A stretch of DNA of 64,000 nt from JBAYIE01 sp041665785. GTDB taxonomy: Bacteria > Bacteroidota > Bacteroidia > UKL13-3. The position numbers were made by a program, and so were the translations under genes. The first letter of the stretch is position 1, and the number at the start of each line of letters is the position of its first letter. The notes under the pieces are model-generated. The model made no database searches, was not told the origin of the DNA, and saw only the letters and a program-made list of their open reading frames with translations. The DNA lies in contig JBAYIE010000017.1 in assembly GCA_041665785.1 (NCBI GenBank), positions 26,032 through 90,031 of the forward strand, in the 5' to 3' direction. This document shows, piece after piece, positions 16,615-24,268 of the stretch.

Positions 16615-17021
16615 TCAATAAGAAAGCACTTTTGTTTTTGGTGTTGTGCCTTGCATTTATGGGGTACTCGTTCAGCATTTACCTGCAACCATCCCTGCGT
16701 GCAGGCACCACATCATCCCAACAACAACAGCTATCGGCTGATGGCAAACTGGTCTGGCAAAAATACAATTGTCAGAGTTGTCATCAGCTCTATGGTTTGG
16801 GAGGATACCTGGGACCCGATCTCACGAATGTGTATTCGGCTCCCGGGAAAACAGAAGCATACCTGAAGGCTATCATTCTTGGTGGCAACAAGCAAATGCA
16901 GGGATTTAAACTCAGTGAAGAAGAACAGCATCAATTGATGGAATTCCTCAAAGTGGCCGATCAAAGCGGATCTGCAGATCCCCGCAAGTTCCGCATTGAG
17001 AGCGATGGCATGATCCGATAA
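16611..17021 (+). CDS. norC: Membrane-anchored cytochrome c, NorC-like
   Basis: Electron-entry subunit of a nitric oxide reductase-type complex: one N-terminal membrane anchor (ALLFLVLCLAFMGYSFSIYL) and one periplasmic haem c domain. The haem motif is C54-QS-C57-H58 in KYNCQSCHQLYGLGGYLGPD, very like NorC, and Met96 (KQMQGF) is a likely axial ligand. The 136-residue length is normal. The start is the TTG at 16611 overlapping the tpl stop by four bases; starting later would remove most of the anchor. norB follows one base after the stop. Confidence 0.88.
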   Translation: MINKKALLFLVLCLAFMGYSFSIYLQPSLRAGTTSSQQQQLSADGKLVWQKYNCQSCHQLYGLGGYLGPDLTNVYSAPGKTEAYLKAIILGGNKQMQGFKLSEEEQHQLMEFLKVADQSGSADPRKFRIESDGMIR

Positions 17022-17022
17022 T

Positions 17023-18402
17023 ATGAAACAAACAATGAATCCAACCAGTCGTTGGTTTTTTATGGCTGCTCTCATCATGCTTTTGTTGGGCTTGTTTTTT
17101 GGTGTAATGGCTGCACACAGTTATATCCTGCCGGGATTCTGGAACGATGTACTGGGCTTTATCAAACTGCGTCCGTTGCATGTTTCATCGGTTTTATTCT
17201 GGATTTTGCTAGGGGGAACCGGTTGTATTTATGCTGCTTTGGATTATCTGGCGCCCGGCAGGGTCTCGGTAAAAATGGCTAAATTACAATTCGCCATATG
17301 GATAGGATCCATTGCGATCATTCTCTGGTCTTATCTGAACGGATCATACGGTGGACGCGAGTATTGGGAATTCAACCCGGTTTACGCATTACCCATCGCG
17401 CTGGCCTGGTTGCTCTTTCTCGCCAATTTTATCCGCGCCGTTCGTCTCTTAAAAAACTGGCCTGTTTATGTATGGATGTGGATGACCGGAATTCTGTTTT
17501 TCCTGTTCACCTTTGCCGAGAACTATTTATGGGTCATCCCCTATTTCCGGGAACATTTTATTACCGATACCACGATTCAATGGAAAGCCAATGGGTCGCT
17601 GGTTGGGTCATGGAATCAAATACTTTATGGTACAGCTTTTTTTCTCATGGACCGCATTACCCAAACCAAGGAAATCGGTTCCAATAAAACTGCATTTGCA
17701 ATGTTCTTCCTGGGTTTATTCAACCTGATGTTTAACTGGGGGCATCATATTTACACCTTGCCAACCGAAGTGTATGTAAAATATATCGGATATGCAGTGA
17801 GTATGACGGAATGGATTTTCTTCATCAAAATTATTTATACCTGGAAGCAAAGCGTAACAGTAATGCAGAGGCATTATCATTATTTCCCCTATCGCTTTTT
17901 GATGGCATCCGATATCTGGGTATTTATCAATATCACTCAGGCCGTATTGATGTCGATTCCGGCATTGAATTTATACACACATGGTACCCATGTAACCGTG
18001 GCACATGCGATGGGAACTACAATCGGTATCAACAGCATGATATTGCTTGCAGCTTGTTTTGAATTTCTGGGAAACAAACATACTGCATCTCAAAAAGGCT
18101 ACAAATTGCTCAATATTTCATTTTGGGTAACGCAAATAGCTTTGCTTGTTTTCTGGCTATCCCTGAACGGTATGGGTGTATTACGAGGTATTTGGCAAAT
18201 GAGCGAAAAACAAGCACCATTCAGTCTGATGATGGATGGAATGCAGCCCTGGTTTATGGTCTTTGTGTATTCCGGAAGCGTAATGATGCTATCAATGGGA
18301 ACCATTGTAATCATGCTGTTACGTTCCGGATTTCGAAAACCGGTGTCTATTGCTACTCCTGTGCCGGATTCTGGTATAAAGCAAGTATCAACGAAAGAAT
18401 AA
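17023..18402 (+). CDS. norB: NorB-like haem-copper oxidase superfamily subunit with altered ligands
   Basis: Catalytic membrane subunit, 459 residues with about 12 membrane segments. Retained: His53 (RPLHVSS, low-spin haem b), His241-His242 (WGHHIYTLP, two FeB ligands) and His328 (THGTHVTVAHAMG, the haem b3 ligand). Altered by my alignment with cNOR: the helix that should read HLWVEGVWELI reads GSLVGSWNQIL, so the third FeB His and the Glu residues are not evident, and the AHGH pair reads AHAM, so the second low-spin haem ligand would be Met330. Pairing with norC and the nearby ric gene support NO chemistry, but it belongs to a divergent subgroup and catalysis should not be assumed. Confidence 0.82.
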   Translation: MKQTMNPTSRWFFMAALIMLLLGLFFGVMAAHSYILPGFWNDVLGFIKLRPLHVSSVLFWILLGGTGCIYAALDYLAPGRVSVKMAKLQFAIWIGSIAIILWSYLNGSYGGREYWEFNPVYALPIALAWLLFLANFIRAVRLLKNWPVYVWMWMTGILFFLFTFAENYLWVIPYFREHFITDTTIQWKANGSLVGSWNQILYGTAFFLMDRITQTKEIGSNKTAFAMFFLGLFNLMFNWGHHIYTLPTEVYVKYIGYAVSMTEWIFFIKIIYTWKQSVTVMQRHYHYFPYRFLMASDIWVFINITQAVLMSIPALNLYTHGTHVTVAHAMGTTIGINSMILLAACFEFLGNKHTASQKGYKLLNISFWVTQIALLVFWLSLNGMGVLRGIWQMSEKQAPFSLMMDGMQPWFMVFVYSGSVMMLSMGTIVIMLLRSGFRKPVSIATPVPDSGIKQVSTKE

Positions 18403-18456
18403 ATCAAGAATCATCTCCAGTCATTAATTTTTCATTCATCCTCAAAAACGAAAACC

Positions 18457-18891
18457 ATGTTGAGTATTACCCGAATTTTTAGGTTTGAAGCAGCTCATTC
18501 GCTGTCGGATTACGATGGATCGTGCCGGAATATTCACGGACATAGCTATAAATTGCATCTGACGGTAAGCGGAACAGGTCCAAAAAAAGGAATGTTGATT
18601 GATTTTAAGGTACTCAAAAAACTGGTAGAAGATGCTGTGGTAAATGAACTCGATCATGCGTTAATGCTGATGAAAAACGAGCAAAATCTGGCCTATACCA
18701 AGAATATGATTACTAAAGTAGTCTGGATGGACGAAGAGCCAACAGCTGAATTTTTGGTTTACTGGATGTATCATCGCATTGCACCGCAACTTCCGGATGA
18801 TGTTTACGTATCCAATATCCGTCTTTTTGAAACAGAGAATTGTTATGTAGATTTTAGTGTAGCGGCACCACTGTACGATAGTGCTGGCTAA
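18457..18891 (+). CDS. queD: 6-carboxy-tetrahydropterin synthase (QueD/PTPS family)
   Basis: Makes 6-carboxy-5,6,7,8-tetrahydropterin from dihydroneopterin triphosphate in queuosine synthesis. The zinc ligands His14 (FEAAHSL), His27 and His29 (NIHGHSY) are present, with Cys23 in the GSCRNIHGH position expected for QueD, and an active-site Asp/His pair in NELDHALML. Length 144 residues is slightly longer than usual. It lies 54 bases after norB on the same strand, and its 3' end overlaps the convergent nadB by 38 bases. Confidence 0.93.
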   Translation: MLSITRIFRFEAAHSLSDYDGSCRNIHGHSYKLHLTVSGTGPKKGMLIDFKVLKKLVEDAVVNELDHALMLMKNEQNLAYTKNMITKVVWMDEEPTAEFLVYWMYHRIAPQLPDDVYVSNIRLFETENCYVDFSVAAPLYDSAG

Positions 18892-20434
18892 GCATCTCCA
18901 ACGGGTGGTTAACAGTATGCAAGGGAGTTTCGGTAGTCCATGGTTCGCGTAACGGATGATCGGACCGGAAATGGCATCCTCTGCTTTCCAATCGTTCCAT
19001 CGCACCTTGAGCAATCAATTTGGCCGTGATTAAACGGTTGTGCATCCGCTTTAAACCAATATTCAATAACGACGGTTTGTGATACGAAAGTAATTCCTCT
19101 TCGATCATCATCAGGTGATCAAGTCCTCTAAGCATCTCGTCATGCCTGCGAACGATACCAAAATTATTCCATAGAATATATTGGATCCGTGTTTGCAAAT
19201 GTTGGAGAGGTTCGTCTAAATCGGAATGATCAAGCCGTGTTGATGCAGTTTTATACATTTTATCCGAAACAGCTTTCTCATTTATGTGTTGTGCCGCTCT
19301 TCTGGCCATAATGAGCAATTCCAGCAACGAATTGCTGGCCAACCGGTTTGCCCCGTGTAATCCGGTATTAGCCACTTCACCAATTGCGTACACATTGGAA
19401 ACACCTGTTTCGCCATTACGGTTGGTTTGAATGCCTCCGCACATATAATGCGCTGCCGGCGATACCGGTATCTTTTTATGCTCCTGATATCCTTGTCGAT
19501 TGCACCATGCATACAATGCTGGAAATTCGGTTTGAAGCGTATGTTGCGGAATTCGGTTATAATCCAGCCATACAGCTCCCTGCTGTGATTGCAAGAGATG
19601 CTGATACAACGTTTTACTCACAATATCGCGTGGAGCAAGACTTGATAAGGGATGTACTCCGTGCATCAATTCCCTTCCAGCTTCGTCGCACAAGATAGCA
19701 CCGGCACCTCTGAAAGCTTCTGTTACCAGGTAACCAATAGCTTGTTCTCCTGCAGGAATGCCCATGGTTGGATGAAACTGCATGAATTCCATACCGTATA
19801 TGGGAGCTCCAGCCGCATAAGCGATGGCATATCCCTCACCGTTAGAAAGATGACTGTTGCTATGGTGGGCGAATAAATTACCACAACCACCTGTTGCCAG
19901 AATCACTCCATCAGCCCGCACCCATTCTGCTGTTCCTTCATCCGGATTGGCAATCAATGCGCCTACACATACCTTGTCTTCTATCCACAATTTTAAGATA
20001 ACCCCCTGTTTCAACACCTGAATGTTGGAGCGTTTCATCAATTGCTGATAATAAAACTGTACCAGGTGTTTGCCGGTCTCATCGCCTACATGTCTTACGC
20101 GACTTAAGCTGTGACCTCCTTCTTTAGCCAGATGATGATCAAAAAGGAATCCGTCGGCTTGCAATTCCTTCAACATTCCTAGTCCTGATGTAATAATGTC
20201 TCTGACACTTTCTTCATCGCAAAGACCGCTACCCGTTTTAACCGTATCGCTTATATGCGCTTCTATGTCTGCTTCAGAAACCGGAAACGCAACTCCTCCT
20301 TTGGCCATAAAGCTGTTGGAGGTAAATTCATCGCCAGCCGAGAGTAGAATAATTTCCGTTGATTCGTCTAATGCCAGTGCAGCACACATCGATGCGAGTC
20401 CATTTCCGGCACATATGATTCTTTTTCGCTGCAT
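18854..20434 (-). CDS. nadB: L-aspartate oxidase
   Basis: FAD enzyme that oxidises L-aspartate to iminoaspartate, first step of de novo NAD synthesis. The FAD site is near residue 8 (CAGNGLASMCAALAL), the flavoprotein succinate-dehydrogenase-type region includes HSLSRVRHVGDETG and MEFMQFHPTM, and GLHGANRLASNSLLE is typical for NadB. Length 526 is normal. Its ATG overlaps the stop of the small membrane protein gene (TAATG), which itself follows nadA, giving a nadA-orf-nadB operon. The 3' end overlaps queD convergently. Confidence 0.96.
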   Translation of the reverse strand: MQRKRIICAGNGLASMCAALALDESTEIILLSAGDEFTSNSFMAKGGVAFPVSEADIEAHISDTVKTGSGLCDEESVRDIITSGLGMLKELQADGFLFDHHLAKEGGHSLSRVRHVGDETGKHLVQFYYQQLMKRSNIQVLKQGVILKLWIEDKVCVGALIANPDEGTAEWVRADGVILATGGCGNLFAHHSNSHLSNGEGYAIAYAAGAPIYGMEFMQFHPTMGIPAGEQAIGYLVTEAFRGAGAILCDEAGRELMHGVHPLSSLAPRDIVSKTLYQHLLQSQQGAVWLDYNRIPQHTLQTEFPALYAWCNRQGYQEHKKIPVSPAAHYMCGGIQTNRNGETGVSNVYAIGEVANTGLHGANRLASNSLLELLIMARRAAQHINEKAVSDKMYKTASTRLDHSDLDEPLQHLQTRIQYILWNNFGIVRRHDEMLRGLDHLMMIEEELLSYHKPSLLNIGLKRMHNRLITAKLIAQGAMERLESRGCHFRSDHPLREPWTTETPLHTVNHPLEMLSQHYRTVVPLH

Positions 20435-20598
20435 TAATTTTTATGGGTTTGACGATAAGACTGATACCAGATACTGAATATCCCAAATGCAATGGCAAGA
20501 ATCCACAATCCCATTACATGCTGATTGATGGGAACATTATCAGGATCAGGCCACAAATCAGGATCGGGTTGTAAAAATATAAAAGCGTATATAATCAT
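20434..20598 (-). CDS. Small single-pass membrane protein between nadA and nadB
   Basis: A 54-residue reading frame with ATG at 20598, two bases after the nadA stop, and a stop that overlaps the nadB start (TAATG). This tight packing is the main evidence that it is real. It begins MIIYAFIFLQPDPDLWPDPD, has one membrane segment (VMGLWILAIAFGIFSIWY) and a short basic tail (RQTHKN). I do not recognise the family. A role linked to NAD synthesis is only suggested by position. Confidence 0.65.
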   Translation of the reverse strand: MIIYAFIFLQPDPDLWPDPDNVPINQHVMGLWILAIAFGIFSIWYQSYRQTHKN

Positions 20599-20600
20599 GG

Positions 20601-21563
20601 TTAAAAATTGATCATGCGCATTACCGGTAATTTCGCCCTTTCGATGATGTCTTTATCTAAATGAATTCGGAATTTTATTTCATCCGGAGTGTTGATGGCT
20701 TCCAGTGCATTAAGTAGTTTTTCTATGGTATTTTGCTTCATGTGCGGGCATTTAATACAGGGCGTAATAAATTGTTTATCGGCATTGTTTTTTGCCAATG
20801 CAGTACCCAGATCGCATTCAGATGCCAGATAAAACTTTTGTGCTTTGCTTTCCTGCACATATTTAAGGATATCGCCTGTACTGCCAACAATGCCTTTGTG
20901 CTTGTGTAGCTGCACCGACACCGTATCGCCAGGTACTTCCCAATGCATGAGAACTTCGGTGTCTTCATCCACCATTTCAATCATGTCATTCCTGAATTGT
21001 TCGTGCACTTCGCAGGTACCTTTCCATAATATCAATTCTTTACCACCGGCTTTTAATTTAGCCCTGAGATTTTCACCCATATACTGGTCAGGAACAAAAA
21101 TGATACGTTCGCTTTCCAGTGAAAGAGCAATATCAACAGCGTTTCGCGAAGTACAGCAAATGTCGAGTTCTGTTTTAGTTTCAGCCGTTGTATTGATATA
21201 TCCCATAACAGGAACACCCGGATATTCTTTGCGCAATTGCACAATATCGGAAGCTGAAATACTGGATGCAAGAGAGCAACCCGCTTCCGGATCTGGCATA
21301 AATACCTGCTTTTCGGGACTTACAAGTAGCGCTGTTTCAGCCATAAAATGAACGCCGCAAAAAAGGATGTTCGAAGCTGCTGTATTTTTTGCTTCAAGGC
21401 TGAGTCCCAATGAATCTCCGACAAAATCTGCAATACCCCCATCTTTCTCCAATAACTGAAGTTCAGACGGCATATAATAATGAGCAAGCAAAACCACGTC
21501 CTTGGCCCGTTTCAGACTGTTGATGCGGTCGTATAGCAAGTGAATATTGCTGGTAGCGTTCAT
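20601..21563 (-). CDS. nadA: Quinolinate synthase
   Basis: [4Fe-4S] enzyme that condenses iminoaspartate with dihydroxyacetone phosphate to quinolinate; partner of NadB. The 320-residue protein has the expected Cys positions (LFCGVHFMAETA near 70, the GTCEVHEQF region near 187 and CIKCPHMKQN near 272), VLLAHYYM at the N-terminus and FVPDQYMGENL. First gene of the nadA-orf-nadB operon. A hairpin with an internal TTGAC/GTCAA palindrome lies 20-60 bases upstream. Confidence 0.97.
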   Translation of the reverse strand: MNATSNIHLLYDRINSLKRAKDVVLLAHYYMPSELQLLEKDGGIADFVGDSLGLSLEAKNTAASNILFCGVHFMAETALLVSPEKQVFMPDPEAGCSLASSISASDIVQLRKEYPGVPVMGYINTTAETKTELDICCTSRNAVDIALSLESERIIFVPDQYMGENLRAKLKAGGKELILWKGTCEVHEQFRNDMIEMVDEDTEVLMHWEVPGDTVSVQLHKHKGIVGSTGDILKYVQESKAQKFYLASECDLGTALAKNNADKQFITPCIKCPHMKQNTIEKLLNALEAINTPDEIKFRIHLDKDIIERAKLPVMRMINF

Positions 21564-21582
21564 GCCGCAAATGTTGCATTAT

Positions 21583-21625
21583 AAGCAGGCGAGAACCTTG
21601 ACCCGGGTCAACTTCGCCTGCTTTT
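21583..21625 (-). terminator. Terminator after ric, with an internal palindrome upstream of nadA
   Basis: AAGCAGGCGA / TCGCCTGCTT forms a perfect 10-bp outer stem and TTGACCCGGGTCAA (21598-21611) an inner 14-bp palindrome. The plus strand ends in TTTT and the minus strand continues TTATAATG, so termination of ric (minus strand) is plausible though its T run is short. The inner palindrome has the half-site spacing of Crp/Fnr sites (TTGAC-N4-GTCAA). Confidence 0.55.
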
Positions 21626-21652
21626 GTGGAAATGATTTATGTAAGAGGTGCT

Positions 21653-22399
21653 TTATGCCTGAGGAATAGCGATTCCTGCTTGTGCATTTGCTTTTAATTG
21701 CGCTTCAAGCAAAATGGCATGTGGAAACAAGAGGTTATTTTCCAGATGAATGTGACGGTGAAGGTCTTTTTCAAACTCACTCAGTTTCTCGTAAGTAAAT
21801 TGCCAGGTTGCGCAGGCATGCGCCGGTGGAGTATAATTGTTGGTCAACTCTGCTATACTTTCAAAACGTTCCCCTTCGCTGCTGTGTTCTGTTTCCATAA
21901 TAGCAATTGGATTCTCAACAGATCCGAAACCGGCCGGTTCATAAGGCATCAGATTCATTTCGCAGGCTACCAGTTTACGGATATGAGGAAATAAAATCAG
22001 TTCTTCTTTTTTCATATGCTGACTCAGGTTCACCGCAGTTTCGTGAAACATACGTTGCAAGTCGAGCAAATATGGATTCTCCGGTCCATGACGATGAATC
22101 AGTCTTTCAATTTTCTGCGTAATCAGTTCCAGATTTTCTACTACATACCGGTGATGCTTTTTCTCGATATAATCAATCAGCAGATCAAGTGGCCAGTGCG
22201 TGAAATCAATGATATCATCTTTTTGATCAGCACGTTTGGCAATGGCTGCTACTACTTCTTCAACCGGAATAGAACGTTTGCTGCAGGCATGTTCAAGCGT
22301 TTGCTTTCCACCACAGCAATAATCAAAACGAAATGTTTCGAATACATGGCGACTTCCCGGATATTGGTTTACAATTTCATTTAAACTTAAGTCTTTCAT
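21653..22399 (-). CDS. ric: Iron-sulfur cluster repair di-iron protein (RIC/ScdA/YtfE)
   Basis: Hemerythrin-like protein that helps restore Fe-S clusters damaged by nitric oxide or peroxide. The N-terminal ScdA domain (~1-60) has NQYPGSRHVFETFRFDYCCGG with the paired cysteines; the hemerythrin-like part supplies His and Glu ligands in EKKHHRYV, RMFHETAVNL, HMKKEELILFPHI, METEHSSEGERF and HRHIHLENNLLFPHA. ATG at 22399 (MKDLSLNEIV) is chosen over an upstream TTG; 248 residues is normal. A perfect inverted repeat overlaps its promoter. Neighbour nadA encodes an NO-sensitive Fe-S enzyme and norC/norB lie 4 kb away. Confidence 0.95.
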   Translation of the reverse strand: MKDLSLNEIVNQYPGSRHVFETFRFDYCCGGKQTLEHACSKRSIPVEEVVAAIAKRADQKDDIIDFTHWPLDLLIDYIEKKHHRYVVENLELITQKIERLIHRHGPENPYLLDLQRMFHETAVNLSQHMKKEELILFPHIRKLVACEMNLMPYEPAGFGSVENPIAIMETEHSSEGERFESIAELTNNYTPPAHACATWQFTYEKLSEFEKDLHRHIHLENNLLFPHAILLEAQLKANAQAGIAIPQA

Positions 22400-22417
22400 A
22401 TGATTTAGATTGAGCAA

Positions 22418-22443
22418 CAAATTTAAGATAATTATATCTTAAA
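22418..22443 (-). promoter_or_regulatory. ric promoter -7 box overlapped by a perfect operator-like inverted repeat
   Basis: TTTAAGATA (22422-22430) and TATCTTAAA (22435-22443) are perfect 9-bp arms around ATTA. On the minus strand the -7 box TAAATTTG occupies 22425-22418 and overlaps one arm, so a bound protein would block initiation. The AAGATA / TATCTT core resembles sites of Rrf2 regulators such as NsrR; assignment is inference. Confidence 0.65.
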
Positions 22444-22483
22444 TAGAATGATTCTAATCAGTTCACAACTTATTTAATCATGA

Positions 22484-23401
22484 TCAGGCTTTTGATTCTG
22501 GTACCGACTTTTGAATCGTATTGTTAAGCAGGTAAACACCTGCAATGGTCAGAAAAACTGCGACCAAGGTTATAAAATTTAGCTTTTCGTCAAGAATAAA
22601 CCAACCCAGAAAAACAGCTACAATCGTATTGATATAGGCATACGATGAAACCACAGAAGCCGGTAAAGCTTTTAAAATATACATGTAAGCACTATAGGCG
22701 ATGATGGATCCGAAAGTGAAAAGATAAACCAAAGCCAGAATGCCATCGCGGTTGGGGTGCATATGACTCCACTCCCCTTTAATGCTCCCGAGGATTAATA
22801 AAATAACACCTCCGGCAATCATCTGCAATCCGGCGCCAAACAATGGATTCATCTCAGAGCGGTGATTTTTGGAATACACTGAACCCAAGGCCCATGCAGC
22901 GTTTGCAATTAGAATGGCCACAATTCCCCAGAAATAAAGTGGATTGGAAAAATCGCTGAGATTGTCCCGAAAAATCAAGGCTTGTCCGAATAAGGCAATC
23001 ATCAGCCCCAATACAACATTCCAGGTTATGGGTTCTTTATATTTACCAAAAGCATTGATGCCAATGATCCATACTGGAGTAAGAGAACATATCAGGGCAG
23101 CTAAACCGCTGCTCACCGTTATTTCAGCCCAGGTTACGAGTCCGTTGCCGAGAACCAGCATAAGCACTCCATTGATCAATACAACGTATAATGTTTTTTT
23201 GCCCGGAAGTTTATGCCCTTTTACACCCATAAAATAGGTGCACAAAACCAATCCACCCAAACAATGGCGGAATGCGGCCATGAGCAATGGCGGAAAAGAC
23301 TGAACCCCGATACGGATGGCTAAATAAGTGGTCCCCCAAAAAAAACTCACTGCTGCAAAAGCTACCCAGGGTTTCCATTTCTTGGGGTAGTTGCTCATCA
23401 T
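22484..23401 (-). CDS. EamA/DMT-family transporter
   Basis: Inner-membrane drug/metabolite-transporter family protein of 305 residues with ten predicted membrane helices in two EamA repeats (~14-140 and ~155-290), e.g. FFWGTTYLAIRIG and NAAWALGSVYSK at corresponding places. Substrate is not predictable. Its start overlaps the lipA stop by four bases, and it is the last gene of the nnr-omp-lipA-eamA run. Confidence 0.92.
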   Translation of the reverse strand: MMSNYPKKWKPWVAFAAVSFFWGTTYLAIRIGVQSFPPLLMAAFRHCLGGLVLCTYFMGVKGHKLPGKKTLYVVLINGVLMLVLGNGLVTWAEITVSSGLAALICSLTPVWIIGINAFGKYKEPITWNVVLGLMIALFGQALIFRDNLSDFSNPLYFWGIVAILIANAAWALGSVYSKNHRSEMNPLFGAGLQMIAGGVILLILGSIKGEWSHMHPNRDGILALVYLFTFGSIIAYSAYMYILKALPASVVSSYAYINTIVAVFLGWFILDEKLNFITLVAVFLTIAGVYLLNNTIQKSVPESKA

Positions 23402-24267
23402 CCGATATGCCTTTCAGCGTGATACGATGAACGTACCAATGGACCGGATTCAACAAAACTAAATCCCATTTGATCCCCGGCAACTTTGTATTCCGCAAAT
23501 TCTTCCGGCGTCACAAATCGTTCTACATTTAGGTGCATTTTGGTGGGCTGCAGGTATTGTCCCAGGGTTATTACATCGCAACCATGGTTGGCCAGATCCT
23601 GCATCACTTCAAGCACTTCATCCCTGGTTTCACCAAGTCCGAGCATTACTCCTGATTTCGTACGCAAACCTCTGTCTTTTGTTTTTTGAATTTGTTCCAG
23701 ACTTCTATCATAGCGTGCCTGTGGCCGAACTTTGCGGTAAAGTCGTTTTACCGTTTCCATATTATGCGAAACCACTTCCGGATGTTCATCTATCACCTGA
23801 TACAACAACTCCCATTTTCCCATGAAATCCGGAATGAGAGTTTCCATGGTAGTTCCCGGACTCAGTTCTTTCACTTTACGTATAGTTTCCGCCCAAACCC
23901 AGGCACCTTTATCCGGCAATTCATCGCGGTTTACCGAGGTAAGCACTGCATGTTTAACCTGCATAAGTTGAATAGCTTCTGCTACACGCGCAGGTTCGTC
24001 CTGGTCGTATTCGCTGTTGCGTCCGGTTGCCACAGCACAAAAAGAACAACTGCGGGTGCATGTATTTCCCAGGATCATAAAAGTGGCGGTGCCTTCGCCC
24101 CAACATTCTCCCATATTCGGACAACTTCCGCTTTCGCATATAGTATGCAGTTTATATTGGTCTACAAGATTTCTGACTCTTCTGTAATTTTCACCTGTTG
24201 GCAGTTTAACTTTTAACCAACCTGGTTTTTTAACGCGTGCTTCGGTAAGTACCGGTAATTCAATCAT
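23398..24267 (-). CDS. lipA: Lipoyl synthase
   Basis: Radical SAM enzyme that inserts two sulfurs into octanoyl groups on lipoyl-domain proteins. Both clusters are visible: auxiliary cluster CESGSCPNMGEC (~44-55) and radical SAM CTRSCSFC (~70-77). The 289-residue length and the C-terminal FVESGPLVRSSYHAE are typical. lipB is not adjacent. It lies one base after the outer-membrane protein gene and overlaps the transporter gene. Confidence 0.97.
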   Translation of the reverse strand: MIELPVLTEARVKKPGWLKVKLPTGENYRRVRNLVDQYKLHTICESGSCPNMGECWGEGTATFMILGNTCTRSCSFCAVATGRNSEYDQDEPARVAEAIQLMQVKHAVLTSVNRDELPDKGAWVWAETIRKVKELSPGTTMETLIPDFMGKWELLYQVIDEHPEVVSHNMETVKRLYRKVRPQARYDRSLEQIQKTKDRGLRTKSGVMLGLGETRDEVLEVMQDLANHGCDVITLGQYLQPTKMHLNVERFVTPEEFAEYKVAGDQMGFSFVESGPLVRSSYHAERHIG

Positions 24268-24268
24268 A

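Noticed and set aside
17023..18402. Calling the NorB-like protein a nitric oxide dismutase
   Set aside because: Known dismutases are fused qNOR-like proteins; here norC is separate and my ligand comparison is by eye, so only an atypical NorB is claimed.
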